Source: Ophiocordyceps camponoti-saundersi (nom. inval.)
Taxonomy: Eukaryota > Ascomycota > Sordariomycetes > Hypocreales > Ophiocordycipitaceae
Reading direction: 5' to 3'
Assembly: GCA_003339415.1 (NCBI GenBank)
Contig: PDHQ01000069.1
Location: 7,079 to 71,078 of the forward strand
Length of the DNA stretch: 64,000 nucleotides
Part shown: positions 1 through 13,175 of the stretch, piece after piece
Numbering within the stretch: position 1 is the first letter of the stretch
Layout: every line of letters begins with the position of its first letter
Made by a program: the position numbers and the translations under genes
The notes under the pieces: model-generated
Told to the model about the DNA's origin: nothing
Databases searched by the model: none
The model's input: only the letters and a program-made list of their open reading frames with translations

Positions 1-2
1 GA

Positions 3-68
<66 letters not shown>
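1..68 (+). repeat. poly-A tract at the window edge
   Basis: The first 68 bases are A except for a G at positions 1 and 22. It could be the A-rich tail of a decayed non-LTR element or a sequencing or contig-edge artefact; nothing next to it decides between these. Confidence 0.8.
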
Positions 69-69
<1 letters not shown>

Positions 70-1359
70 GGCTCTTCTCGTTCGATCACGCCCTAGGAGA
101 CTAGTTTTAACGGGGATAAAAGGACATACCCCGAGGCAAAGGAAAAAGAAGGAAGAAAAAGGGGAAAAGAAGCTATTTCCGTAAAATTCCTAGTAATTTA
201 AAAAGCGTAGATTTCACAAAGACTAAAGAGGTAACCTTACCGGGTCGTGCGCTCACGGCGACTAATTTTATATATTAAAGGGCTCACGGCTACCTTAGTC
301 GTTCTTCCTAGGTAGGGAAAAATAACCCTTCTTATACGTATAAAAACGACCCTTCCTAGGACCCGTAGGTTTAATACTAATTAATCAGATCCGTTAGATT
401 AGGCAGGTTAGATTAGATAGGTCGGCTTAAACGACCCTTTTAACGCCTGCCACCCTAACCTACCTATACGGCCTGCAAGGCCGGACGGATCCGATAGTCT
501 TACTTCCTTGAGACCGTCTTCCCTGCCGGGGCTATAGTGTCTTAGGGTGCCTGTTACTCCCGCTAAACTATCTTTGCCCTCGTCCTTATCCGTACGCTTC
601 GTAGAAATAGGAGAGGCTAACTAGGACGCTTATTCGGATTAGGGAAAAGAATCCCCCTTATACTAAGTCTCTTATAAGGGGAAAGTAGTTATATCGATTT
701 AATAGATAGTAGTTTAAAAAACTAATTCGCAGATATTATAAGGAATATAAATATAAGTCCTCTCCTTATCCCTATTCTCGTAAATTCTATTATTTTTATT
801 AATATATAAGTAAATAGTAGCTATAACTATTACGCTACTATAAGCGAGTTTTAAGCATAACGTTACTATCTTTAATATATTCCTCTCCTTACTCTACGTA
901 CGATCTATACCGCGGTTTAAATCCGCCGTTAGAAGTAAGTTTACTTTAAGAACTCCTCCCTAATCCGTTATATTATCTAGTTTATTACCGATATCGATAG
1001 CTAGTAGATACTTATAGTTATATATATAATCCTTAGCCTAATTTAGGATATAATCCTTAGCTCTCCTTAAATAGCGTAATATAACGTATCCTTTTATATA
1101 AGATAATAATATCTTATAGTTTACTTTATAGATAACCTTATTATCTTATATAGTAAAACGCGAATTCCGAAATATCGAATAGTTACTATTTTAAGCTTAA
1201 CTTTTACTATACTAATAAGGCGCGAATCCTATTAGTAAATAAGCTATTATTTCCTTATTACTAGCTTACGGGATATCTTACGCGTCCTATAAATTAAAAT
1301 ATTATCTCCCTTTACCTTATTAGTTTCTTTACTTTCCGAGGTATTTAACTTTAGTAACT

Positions 1360-2780
1360 TTTTTAATAAAGAAAAAGCGAGCGTTCTTCCCCCTTATCGT
1401 AATATATATAATTATTATATCTATTTATAACGGTAGCTTAATAAATTTTTACCGCTATTATTTTAGGGGCTATTATATAATATACCGCGTAAATACCTCC
1501 TTAAAATATAAAAGTAAATTACTAATTTAATAGATAAAAGATAGATTCGCGTAAGCTTATTATTTATAGCCGCCTTAGTTCTCTTAGCTAAAAAGCCTAA
1601 AAGCGGCTAGTAATTTTATATTAATTATTAAGCCTTAAATTAACTTATTAAGTAAGACCGCTATCCCCTACCCCTTATAAAGGAAACTTTATATAATCTT
1701 TCTAGCGCTCGGTAGTTTACTAAACTTAATATACGCGCTGCCTTTTATAAAATATATATCGCGAAGGGCGAGGAATATCTAATTACTTTCCGCACGCGTT
1801 TCGGGCTATTTAAATACCTTATTTGCTTTTTTAGTCTTACTAGCGCCCCCGCCTTATTCTAATAATATATTAATATTTCCCTAGGCGACTTTTTTAAGGA
1901 TTTTATTATTACTTACCTTAGTAATATTCTTATTTATTTAAGCGGCTTATTTTCGGACTATTAGAAGAAAGTTTATATTATTCTTACGAAACTATAATAA
2001 GCTAAACTATATCTAAACCTCGATAAATACGCGTTTATAGTTTATAAGGTTAAATATTTTAGGTTTATTATTTACGCTAGATAAGAGGTGCGCTTAGACC
2101 TAGCTAAGATTTTAGCGATTAGAGATTAGGAGGTATTAATTTATATAAAAGGTATATATTATTTTATTAGCTTCGTAAACTTTTATTATAACTTTATCCC
2201 TTAGTTTTCCTCTCTTATAGCTTTACTTATTACTTTTATAAAGCGTAACGCTCTTTTTAATTAAACTTTAGCTTATTAAGATACCTTTAAGCGACTAAAA
2301 AACGCGTTTATCTCCTCCCCCGCCCTCGCTTAGTAAAGCCCCGATCTCGATACTATTATAAAGGTAGATTATTTAGGTAAGGTAATCGGTAGCTATTTCT
2401 CTTAGCGCGGTTAGGATTAAATCTTATAGCTTATAATATATTTCTTTTAAAAGCTTTAGCTTACGGAATAGAATTATACGATTTACGATAAGGAACTTCT
2501 TACTATTATTTACTATTTTAAAGCGTAGTTAGCTAAACTCTATAATATTTCCTTCCTATTTACTATACTTATAGATTATAAAGCTTTAAAATATTTTACT
2601 ACTCTAAAAGCTATATTAGAATACTAAGCTTAATAGGCTGAAATATTTACTTTTTTTAACTTCTATTTATAATACCGGTTAAGTAAATACGTAACCTATC
2701 CTAATATATTATCCCGCTATAATTAGGAGCGATAATATACCGCTCCGCGTTTCGGCCGTATTATATAGCCCTTATCTATT
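1360..2780 (+). mobile_element. Ty3/gypsy pol relic A (RT and RNase H), RIP-degraded
   Basis: Reading the plus strand through its TAA/TAG stops gives a continuous gypsy-type reverse transcriptase. About 1390-1640 matches the fingers region (LPP-H motif, then a PVLLAKK-like stretch). About 1640-1900 reads RYPLPLIKETL followed by the F-T-K-L-(D/N)-I-R-A-A-F block. About 1911-1937 carries the former YxDD box, now TYLSNILIY. About 2480-2530 reads NYTIYDKELL, the RNase H motif, followed by a DYKALKYFTT block near 2575-2600. I could not find an integrase downstream or LTRs around it, so it looks like a truncated copy. It differs from the element at 4007-9975. Confidence 0.85.
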
Positions 2781-4006
2781 TATTTTTTTAAACTATAACT
2801 AGTTTAAAGCTAAAATGCTACCCTTATAATATTAGCCTTTTTCGTAAATAAGTATTTAAGGGAATTATAGCTTATAGCGTTATAGTCTAATCCGCTTTAT
2901 ATAGTATAATATATTACGCTATAAGAGGGCGCTTAAAAGTTCCCTCTTAAGGCGGGCATAAAAGAGTAAATCGTAAACTATTCTTTTTCTGCTAGCGGCT
3001 AGCTATAGTTCCGGGGCCGACTCTAGGTGCCTAACTAGGAACCCCTAATAATTACCTTAATTTAAAAAACTTATAATTCCCCGCTTATAAGGCACCTTAG
3101 TAAAAATATTATATTTATATTACTTTATTATTATTATTAATAAGATAGTATATTAGCTAATATAGCGCGATTTATTTAAAATTATTATTATTATAGGAAT
3201 TACTTTTAACGCTATTATTACTAAGGCTTACTATAACTATTACCGCCCCCGGAGAGGTACTAAGTAACTATCTCTATAAACTTTATAATAAACTTACTTA
3301 TTATAAATCTTTCTTAGCCTCGCTTCCTTATAATTATTACTAATTAGCTATTTAAATATATATAGCTAAAAGTAATAATATTTATAGAAGCTAAGTATCA
3401 CGTAAGATATTTTATTTATATTTAGTAGCGTTTTTATAGCTTTCTTATAACTATTATATCTAACTATAGTTTAAATTAAATAAGTTACTTTTAGTTAACT
3501 TTTTACCGCCTTATAAATATTAGATAACTTATATTAATAGCTTACTACTTATAAACTAATAGCGGTATAGAATAAATAAACTAAGAGGTATAAGCTATCT
3601 TTTATTATATAATATCGTTCTTTTAGCTTAACTAGCCTTCTTACTTACTTACTTACTAACTTATATTAAATAATAGAAAGTTATCTATAATAAGCGTAAG
3701 TTTTAACCGCCTATTATATAAATATAACTTAAACCTTATCTAATAGCTATTTACGCTTTCCGCACTAATTACCTCCTTAAAAAAGTATACTATTACTTTT
3801 ACTTAGTATTTATAAGAAGGTATTTAGCTAGCTTAGGTATTTATTATATAAGCTTAATAAAAGTAATAGGACGCTTCTAATAGTGCTTATCGCCCTATAA
3901 AACGATTCTAAGTTAGTAATTTTATATAGTTAAATTTTTACTATATTTATTCTAACCGCCTATCTAAGAAACTCGATTACTTTAAAGCTAAGTATAAAGT
4001 TATTAC
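2781..4006. other. RIP-degraded sequence without assignable domain
   Basis: AT-rich and depleted of CA/TG like its surroundings, with a less mutated patch near 2940-3060. I recognise no protein motif in any frame. It may hold the decayed integrase or 3' part of relic A, or an unrelated repeat into which the next element inserted. Confidence 0.5.
4002..4006. repeat. target-site duplication, left copy (ATTAC)
   Basis: ATTAC lies directly outside the LTR at 4007 and is repeated at 9976-9980, directly outside the other LTR. Five base pairs is the usual target duplication for LTR elements. Confidence 0.85.
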
Positions 4007-4355
4007 TATTATAGCCTATAAGTGCGTTAAGTAAATAATAGTATTAGTACTATAAATAAAAATTCTAAGCTAAGGAGAGAAGAGAGAAAAAGAGGAAAAA
4101 CTTTTATAGGCGGAATCCTAGTAGAATAGATAAGGGCACGTGCTAGTAAGGATAGGAAAGGGTATAGAAATCTGCCTAAAAATCCTAGTAATTTCTAAGT
4201 AAGTAAACTATCGTATTTCCTAGTAATTTCCCTTAAAGTCTTTCCGGGTAATTTTACGATAAGGATTTCCGGGGTTACGTAAGGTTTTATCGGAAATCCT
4301 TAGAAATTACCGTAAAAAATATAAGGAAATCTAAGAGGAAACTTAGCGCGTAATA
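4007..4355 (-). repeat. 3' LTR of element B
   Basis: This 349-bp repeat matches 9627-9975 at the same length, with differences that are mostly transitions. Its ends read TA...TA on the plus strand, as expected when the canonical TG...CA ends of an LTR are hit by RIP. Both copies keep an unmutated CACGTG (here 4137-4142). Confidence 0.92.
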
Positions 4356-4368
4356 CTACCCCTTAACG
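4356..4368 (-). other. polypurine tract of element B
   Basis: On the minus strand the sequence entering the 3' LTR reads CGTTAAGGGGTAG. A purine run at exactly this place is the plus-strand primer expected of an LTR element, and it supports the minus orientation independently of the protein motifs. Confidence 0.6.
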
Positions 4369-7300
4369 AAAGTCTTAATATACTTATTAAAACTAATAAT
4401 AGCGACTATATACCTAAGCCTTAAGGGAAATTATAATATTATTTTAATTATTATCCTTATAATTACGATTTACGGTAGTAGCTTTAATTTAATATTAAAG
4501 ATTAACTAGTAAGCTAGCGGTATTTAGAAAGCGGTAGTAGAATTCCTAAAAAGCTATCGGTATATAATAGAAGTTCTTAGCTAGATATTATATCTTATTA
4601 GGGTTATAGCTACGCTACTAAACCTAGTACTCTAACTAGTAGCGTTATTTAGTAACGCGAAACGTAAGGATCTTATTAACTTCTTACTTTAATATACCGT
4701 TAATATTTTTAAGCTTAGCCGGGGGCTTATCTTATCTAGGTAAGGAATTTATAGTAGCTTTTTAAAGATAATTAGCGTAAAATAAGTTTATTATCTAATA
4801 ACTACTTAGAAAGTTAAAAATATAGCTATAACCCTATTCCTCGATAATTGTAAAAGGTTTAGACTATTACGCGTTAAGGCGCGTAGTTAGTATAGTAATC
4901 GTAAAACCCTTATAGCTAAGGAATACCTAGTTATTAACTAAGAAATCTATTAGGCGGCGTTTCTTATTAGCTTAGGCTTTCTACTAGCCTTATACTTTCG
5001 TAGCTATAGCTTAAGCTTACTATTATACTCTTTACGCTTAGGCGATAAGTTCGCGGGTAATAGTAATAGGGCCTAAGGCCCTTAAGGTAACTAGAGGGCT
5101 AGGGAGCGAAAGGGGGTTACGTATATTTTTACTAAGGGTAACTATAAGCGGTATTATACTAATTAACGCGTGCTATAATAAGTTATACGCGAAATCTAAA
5201 ATAAGAAGGAACGCGCTTTAATTATCTTATCGCTTACTTACGTAAAACCGAAGCTTTTAGTTTAGGTATTAGTTAATTACTTCTACGTTACTTTATATTT
5301 AAGGGTAAAGAGCGCTATCGCGATAGTACTTAATATTAGTTAGCCGGTTAATTTCTTAGAGAAATCTTAAAATAAATAAGCTAGCGTTATTAGTAATTTA
5401 TATATCTAGTATACTTAAGAAATAATAAAAGTATTAGAAATAATATTTTACGAGTACTTTAGCTATATCGTTCTTCTTACTAAGTAATATAGCGATAATC
5501 TTACTTAACTTATAAATAAAAGTTTAAATATAATTATACCTAAAGCGGTCTTTTAGTATTACTTTCCCGTTATAAGTAATATACTCCTAAATAGAAGTTA
5601 GAATAGGTAAAGGGTATAATAAACCTAGGGTCTTATTTTATAGCGTTTTATTCCTCTAATACTTATAATAGTTATAGATAAACTAGCGGATATCTTACTT
5701 TATCCTAAGCTAATAGTAATTTTATTAGAGTATCTAAGTAATCTTATTCTATCCCTTATAAGCGAAGATAGCTAGCTTATATATATTCCGAATTAAGGCG
5801 GTACGGAGGAAGAAACGCTACTAGCTATCTTACTTAGGGATAATAAGGAGATTATTATAAAATCCGAGGTTCTAGTTTACGTTCTCCTTTTAAATTAGTT
5901 ATATTAACTCCGCCCCTAATAGGATAAAGTCTTCTACTAAGCAGACTAAGGTAATTATAAAAGATAAGGTTAGGGATTTAAACTTAAGGCTATTTAGGGA
6001 AATTATAGCTAAAATCCTTTCCTTTTTCTTATAAGCTTTTACTATTAAGAACTTAGCTATTTTCCGTAAAAGTATATCTATAGCTATATTTAGCTAGCTA
6101 AGCTAATATAAAAAATAGATATTAAACTAAATAAGGAAATTAAACTATTAAACCTAATAAATAAAAAGTAGCCTTTTTATCGTAAAATAAATTAAAGCTT
6201 TATAATTTATAACTATATCGAATTTCTAGCTAAGTAGCTCTAAGTAGAAATTCTTAAAGCTTTATATAATAGCGAGGAGTTCGCGGTCTTAGATTAGGTA
6301 AGTATACTTAGTAGGGTTTATTATCTTCGAGAAGAAGCTTATAAGCTTCTATATTTAATTATCTTACTATTATTAAAATATACCGGCGGTAATATTCCGG
6401 GAAGCGTTAATCTTAAGGCGGGTTAGGAGTTTTAGGCGGAAAAAGGCGAGTATTAAGGCTTATATAGCTAGCTTTTTTATTTTATTAAAAGCCTCTTTTT
6501 ATTCTAGTCCGAGCTTAAAAATAGTATCTTTCTTAAGGAGGCGGTTTAAGGGCTTAGCTATAATACTTATATAGTAATAGAAGATCTTAATAAAGTTATA
6601 AAATCTTACGAATAAGCGGATAGCTTTATAATCCTAAAAATCTTTAAATTTTTAGTTTTAGATTACTTATACCTTATAAAGGTTTATACTAATTCCTTAG
6701 CCTGCGTATAATATTATATTAAGGTAATTAACTTCTATAATATTAAACTTTAATTTTTAGATATCCCCTTATAAGTTAGCTTAATATAGGCGCTAGATTA
6801 TTTCTTAGTATTTCTTCTAATATTCCGCTTCTTTACTATCTAAGTAAATTAATATATTATTAGCGTATATACTTATATAGTAGTTAAGGAGGTTATAAAG
6901 CTAAGCGTTAATAAAGTTTTAAAACTAAGTAAGCTTTACTTTAAGGCTAAATAGGAGGATAAGCTAGTAGAATATACTAAACCTTATACGGAAAGCTATA
7001 AGGTACTTAGAGTTAAGGTTAAGATATAGGCGATAAAACGCTTAAATTATATCGATTTTCGAAAACCGCCTTACTTCTCGGTAGCTAAACGCTATACTTT
7101 CTAAAAAAAGAGTAAGCGAGATTCGACTTTTTAGGTAATTATTTATCTATCGGTAATTAATATAAAAGCGCCGGGCTATTAAGTATAGTTTTAGTACGAA
7201 GAGAATAGAGGCGGCGTAAGGACTAATATCTAGCTTAATAAACCTAATCTTAAGCAGGTAGTTAATAGTTTCTTTTTCTAATAGTAGGTATTTTATAAGC

Positions 7301-9626
7301 GTCTTATAGGAAGGGGGTCCTACTAAGTTTAGGGGCTTCTTAAGTTTTAAAGTAATATTATAGCTAAGTTAGGAACTAGCTAAAATATAAGCTTTCTTCT
7401 TACTAAAAAATCCTTTAAGGTATATAAGGGCCGGAGGAATTATATTATATATATAAGCGATATACTTAGGTTCTTCTCCCTAATAGAATAAGATTTTCTA
7501 TCTTATATATATATAGCTAGCTAAGCTTAACTTTATAATTATAATTAAGTTAAGGTTATCTTTTAGTTTTATAGGGGTTATAAGTATTAATAAGGTTATT
7601 ACTTCTTACTATATCTAGCGGGGGTTTTATTATACTTAATAAATAAGTTACTTTTTTAAAGCTTTCTTATCTATATTATCGGTTTCTAAGTTATCTTAGG
7701 TTAGGGTTTAAGCTTACTTTTTCTTCCTTATAAGCTAAATAAAGTTATTTTTCTTCCGCGAACGCTAGAGGATTTAATACTTACGCTTATCTTAACGGAG
7801 AAAATAGTTCCGGCGCTTAGCGTTCGCTTAGATAGCTAGATTTAGATTTCCGGAAAAAGGGGGCTTCTCTAATAATAGAATTAAGGGCGAGTATTTAGCG
7901 AGGGTAAGTAAGTTATCTAGCTAAACTAGTTTCTAGGCCGCGTAGTTAAGTAATAGTCTTTTTTTAGCTATCTAAAATAAATTAATAAAAAGGTCCTAAG
8001 CGTAGTTAGTTACTTAATAGATTTCCTAAAGGAAATACTATCTATTAATTACTAAGGTAATAATTAGGTACTTACGGATTATATTAGCTTAGCGGCCTTA
8101 AAAATTTATAAAGGGGACGGGACGAATAGGGATAAGTTTAGCACTAAATCGCTCTACTATTTATTTCGTAAAATAATAACTAACTAGGAGATAAGTATTT
8201 ACTCCGGTATTATATAAGGTAAAAGTACGAAAAGTAATATTATTAACTTAAACTTAATTATTAATAGTAAATAACTTTTTTACTTTTTATTTTATATATA
8301 ATACTTTCGGGATTATTAAGAAGCCTTATAATAATCTTATTTTTTTCCTAAATTAGAGTTATTTAATCGAATAAAATTAGGCGGGGGTATCTAAACTTTA
8401 AGGACTCTTTTTATCTTCTATTAGTTAGGGTAATTCTTAGCTATATAGCCCTTTTTACTATAAGTAAAATAAGTGCTATTTTCTTAATAAACTTTTTTCT
8501 TATTCTCGCTTAAAAGCTAGCTTTTTTAAATTATAGTTATAGTTTTCTTCTATATAATTAGAGTAATCTTATCGACTTATTAGGATTTCTAAGCAATTTT
8601 ATAGCGGGCAAACTCCTTTTTCTTATAAAATATAATATCTTTTATATACTTATAAAACTCCTTATACGTTATATATAAATCCTTAGCTTTTATAAAAAAG
8701 CTTATATTAAAGTTAGTAAGTAAATAGTCTTAAAGCGTATACTTAATATAAGCTAGAAGGACTTAAGTTTTAGCTATAAGGTAGTTAAATTTTATAAAGA
8801 ACTTTTAGATTTCCTATTAGCTATTTAAGAAGTAATTTAGTTTATAAAGCTAATTTATAGCTTTAGTAAACTTATTCGGGTTTTTATAAGTAAACTCTAA
8901 GTATTATATTATCTTAGCTAGTTCGGAAAAAAAATATTCTTTTAAATTATACTAAATTTCTAAAAGTTAGCGGGCTTTTCTTTTTAAGGTATAAAATAGA
9001 ATACTTATCCTATTTTACTTATCGCGGAAAGTTATCTTATCGGATTTTATTTTATCTTTTAAGTTTATAAGAAAAATATTAAAGTTTTCCTTTTTTCCGA
9101 AAAATTTACTTATCTCCTTATAGCGAATTTTCGTAGAATTAAAATAGGAGGGGTTCGGCTATCTTACTAAGGTAACTAGCGTAAAGATATCCTAAGCGGC
9201 CTTCCTAGTTAGGATAAACGCTTTTTTACTAATTTTAAACGCTATCGATATTTCTCGATAAGTCCTTTTTATATTTAAGTTTTAATTTTTCTAAGTTAAC
9301 TAACTTTAAAGTTCCGTAATTTACGCTTATAGTTACGTTATCTCCGTACGCTACTTTTATAATATAGTTATATTAGTAATATTTTAAGAGGAGGTAGCTA
9401 TAGTTATAATTTAGTTTTTTTCGGAACCTTATTTTATTATAAGGTTAGGTATTTTTAAGGCGAGTTTTCTTAATCGCCTAAGAGTTTAGTTAGGGGCTCT
9501 AAATATATATCTTAAAGCTAATTATAGTTTAGTTATATATAAGGTCTTTTCCGTCCTTTACGGGGGACGTAAAAATAAAATATATATTTCTTAATCGCTT
9601 ACTAGCGAAAAGAGAGCTTAGAATAG

Positions 9627-9975
9627 TATTATAGCTTATAAGTACGTTAAGTAAATAATAATATTAGTATTATAAATAAAGATTCTAAGCTAAGGAGAGA
9701 AAAGAGAAAAAGAGGAAAAACTCTTATAAGCGGAATCCTAGTAGAATAGATAAGGGCACGTGCTAGTAAAAATAGGAAAGGGTATAGAAATCTGCCTAGA
9801 AATCCTAGTAATTTCTAAGTAGGTAAACGGTTATATTTCCTAGTAATTTCCCTTAAGGTTTTTCTAGGTAATTTTACGATAAGGATTTCCGGGGTTACGT
9901 AAGGTTTTATTAGAAATCCTTAAAAATTACTATAAAAGATATAGGGAAATCTAGGAGGAAACCTAGCGCGTAATA
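9627..9975 (-). repeat. 5' LTR of element B
   Basis: Partner of 4007-4355, equal in length (349 bp), with ends TATTATAG and GCGCGTAATA. On the minus strand this is the upstream LTR. CACGTG is kept at 9757-9762. Confidence 0.92.
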
Positions 9976-9980
9976 ATTAC
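9976..9980. repeat. target-site duplication, right copy (ATTAC)
   Basis: Exact copy of 4002-4006, directly after the LTR that ends at 9975. Confidence 0.85.
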
Positions 9981-11929
9981 TATCCTATCCTTTTTAACTA
10001 TTATACTTAATACTCTAAAAGGTATATATTTTATACTCTATATTAATTTACTTAAGCGTGCTATATATAATTTACTTTTATCGTAATCCCTCGCTAATAG
10101 CTATTTTAAACTTTTTTTATAACTTTCTAATAATAACCTATCCCTTAATAAATATAAGATTAAGGAAATCCTTATTATAAAGAATACCCGCAAGCGACGC
10201 TTATAAGGCTAACCCTTTTATTATTAAGCGTTAGTAAAATAAAAAGGATATATTACGCTAACTTAAAAGCTATTAGATAGCTTATAATATTACGCTATTT
10301 TAGATAATTATAAGTTACGCTAGGGAGATATTTATATATATAATAACCTTAAATATACTCTCCTATTTAAACTTAATTAAGTAAATAATTAAGTAAATTC
10401 CCTTTCCTTTTTAGTAAATTCTTTCTAGCCCGATATACCCCGCCCCCCTCTTATCCCTATCTTTCCTTTTATTATTACGGCGCGTTTAGCGTATTTTACT
10501 ACTTTTCTTCTTCCTCGATATTATTAGCTAATTACGCTTAGCTTAAACTATTATAGCTACGTAAGAGTATACTAAGCCCGGATATTAACGCGCTATATAA
10601 GTAATTATAACTTTTAGCTATAGATAACGGCGATTATAGTAGCTAATTTAGCTTAGCTAGGGCGTAATAAGGAGCGCGGGGCGGCGACGATAAGGCGGCG
10701 AGGTTAGCGAGGGCTATATAAATATTATAATTAGCTTTAAGTTACTATTATTAATCTTTAGCCTAGGCGGCCGCCTTCTCCCGCTATAAGGCGAGAATAT
10801 CTTACTAAGTTTACTCTTACTACTATAGGGATTTTTTATAATAAAAGGCGAACGCGTTAAGGCCGGTAATAACTTACCCTTATTATTAAGTTTAATATTA
10901 TTAATATTATACTATAATATTATTTATATTATAGTAATATATTAATAATATAAGCGCGGGGATAATATTACTGCTAAAGGGGATAAAAGCGTTAGAGCTA
11001 GATAGCTTAGGCGATAAGGATATAAAAATATTAGTAATAGCGCGAGGGGCGAGTTACGCGGTATTAAGCTATATTTTAAGGTAATTAGCGCGGGCCTAGA
11101 AAGCGGGCGTTAAGATAATATAATAGCTAGGAGTACTACTCTTACGGGCATAGGCGGGCTCTTAAATAGCTTCGTTATTAGCAGCTATATTTTATAGATT
11201 ATAGGTAGCCTACTAAAAGCATATATTCCCGGCGAAAAGGTGCTTTTCTTAAAAGTACCTCCTACGCTATAAATAATACGCTTAGTAGGCCGCCGCCTAG
11301 CTACGGATATATTTAGCTATACTTTTATTTATAAAGTTATTAAAGTAAAGCGTATATATATACGATATTTCCGTTAGCAGCGTAGCGTCTTCGTTATCGC
11401 TATTTCCCTATATAATATACTCCCTTATAGCGTAAATCGGCGTTAAGGGCGCGGTTAATATACTAATAAGACGATAAATAAAGTAATATATTAATAGAAA
11501 AAATAATATAAGGAGGCGGCGCGGCAATAGCGTAAAGATAATAAAGTTAATATTTTTAAAATAGGTAATATATAAAAAAAGAAAAAAAAGGAAAAGGAAC
11601 GCGTAAGGGAATTTTTATTTTATTTTAACTTATACTCCCGCTAGGGATAGAATTTCTATTTTCCTAGGGCGGCGGGGTATATAAGGGATTCGGGCTATAC
11701 CCGAATAGCTAAGTTATATAAGGTAATTAGTTATTTCCGCATACGGCGCGCGCGCGGATCGCTTACCCTTATTAGGCGTTATAACCCCTTTTCTATAGTT
11801 CTTTATAGTTATTCTAAATAATAAAGTTACCTCCTCGCAGATAGCTTAGAGGCCGAACCCTTATAGATATTAAGTAAATAGATAACTTAGCTTATTTAAA
11901 AGAGAAGTTATTTATACCCCTTAATATAA
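9981..11929. other. RIP-degraded sequence, unassigned
   Basis: AT-rich relic sequence with scattered GC-rich, CG-rich patches (for example near 10440-10720 and 11090-11170), as expected where RIP removed CA but left CG. I recognise no domain. By position it may include the missing gag, RT and RNase H part of relic C. Confidence 0.5.
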
Positions 11930-13175
11930 TAGAAACTATAGTTAAAGAATTCTATAAATTACCTATTTATAGCTATTAAGAAATATAAAAAACTTATAAT
12001 AGAATTAAAGCTTATTATAATACGAAAAACTTTAAAAAAGCTATTATTAAAGTTATTAAAAACTATAATATTTATAATAAATTTAAAGCTTTAAGGTATA
12101 AGCTTTACGGATTTTTATAACTTATAATAATTACTAAATAACTTTAGGAAAATATAGCTATAGATTTTATAGTTAAATTACCCTTATTAGTAAACCTTAT
12201 AACTAATATAGAATATAATTTTATTCTAGTTATAACTAATAAATTAACTAAATATAGCTATTTTATACTTATAATAAAGGCTTTATCTACTAAAAAATTA
12301 AGTTATTTATTCTTAAGAATAATAATAGTAGATAGAGGCTTACTTAAAGTTATTATAAGTAATAGAGACCTTAAGTTTAACTCTAAATTCTAAACTAGCC
12401 TTATATCTAAGCTAGGAACTAAGTATAAATTAAGTATTACTTTCTATCCGGAAACTAACGGGGCTACGGAACGCTTAAATTAGACTTTAAAATAATATTT
12501 TAAAGCCTATATTAATTACGAATAAGATAATTAGGTAATAAACCTACTTATAGCCTAATTAGCTTATAATACTACTAAATCGGAATCTATTAAAATAACG
12601 CCCGCTATAGCGAATTATAGATTTAATCTAAAAGCCTATAAATTAAGACTATTAGATAAAGTTAATAATAAAAAAGCTATTCTAAATACCGAATAGCTTA
12701 GATCTCTATATTCTTATATAAAATTAGAATTAGATTTTATAGCTAAAAGAATTAGTTATTATTATAATAAGAAACGCGAAAAAAAACCCTTATTTAATAA
12801 AAACGATAAGGTTTATTTATTAAAGAAAAATATAGAAACTAAATAGCCTAATTAGTCCTTAAAATTTAAAAAATTAGGACCTTTCCTTATAGAAGAAAAG
12901 CTAAATAACCTTAATTATAAGCTTAAACTTCCTAAAAGAATATTTATTTATTTAGTATTTTATATTTCCTTACTAGAAAAAGCACCTAAAGACGCTAAAT
13001 TAGAAGAAAATATCGAAACTACGGTATTAGAAGAAGAATATAAACCTAAAGCTATTATAAATAAAAAAATAAAAAAAGGTATAGTATACTATCTAATAAA
13101 ATAAAAAGGATACCCTTCTAAAGAAAATACCTAGGAACCTGCTAAGTACCTAACTAAGGTACTTAAACTTATTAA
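11930..13175 (+). mobile_element. chromovirus-type integrase plus chromodomain relic C
   Basis: On the plus strand an HHCC zinc finger (cysteines now tyrosine, NYNIYNKF near 12060-12090) leads into the integrase core: NIAIDFIVKLP near 12150-12180, then ISNRD (formerly SDRD), then the diagnostic FYPETNGATERLN at about 12441-12480. A GPFLIEEKLNNLNYKLKLP segment (about 12880-12940) and a HISLLEKAP-like linker follow. A chromodomain at about 13039-13170 is seen in YYLIK-KGYPSKENTWEPAKYL. This layout identifies a Ty3/gypsy chromovirus, whose chromodomain in known elements directs insertion to heterochromatin. Stops are frequent and the second catalytic Asp reads Asn, so it is dead. Confidence 0.9.

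Larger units (their letters stand above)
4007..9975 (-). mobile_element. full-length Ty3/gypsy LTR retrotransposon B, RIP-killed
   Basis: Two 349-bp direct repeats (4007-4355 and 9627-9975) bound a 5.97-kb element flanked by ATTAC target duplications. Polarity is minus. A gag-type zinc knuckle (CX2CX4HX4C with cysteine codons now tyrosine) lies at about 8430-8480. The reverse transcriptase follows at about 7300-6680 with its catalytic box reading YANN at 6867-6856. RNase H is at about 6640-5990, with motifs such as RLLKKDT, DRELLAI and a former DHKAL now NYKAL. The order gag, RT, RNase H is that of Ty3/gypsy; the integrase should lie at about 5900-4400, but I could not read it securely. A purine tract abuts the 3' LTR. 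Many stops mean it is not autonomous. Confidence 0.92.

Noticed and set aside
1..68. Poly-A as a LINE tail
   Set aside because: No non-LTR element or target duplication is visible beside it, and it lies exactly at the window edge.
4356..5950. Integrase of element B
   Set aside because: Expected here from the domain order, but I could not read a secure catalytic pattern, so I did not annotate it separately.
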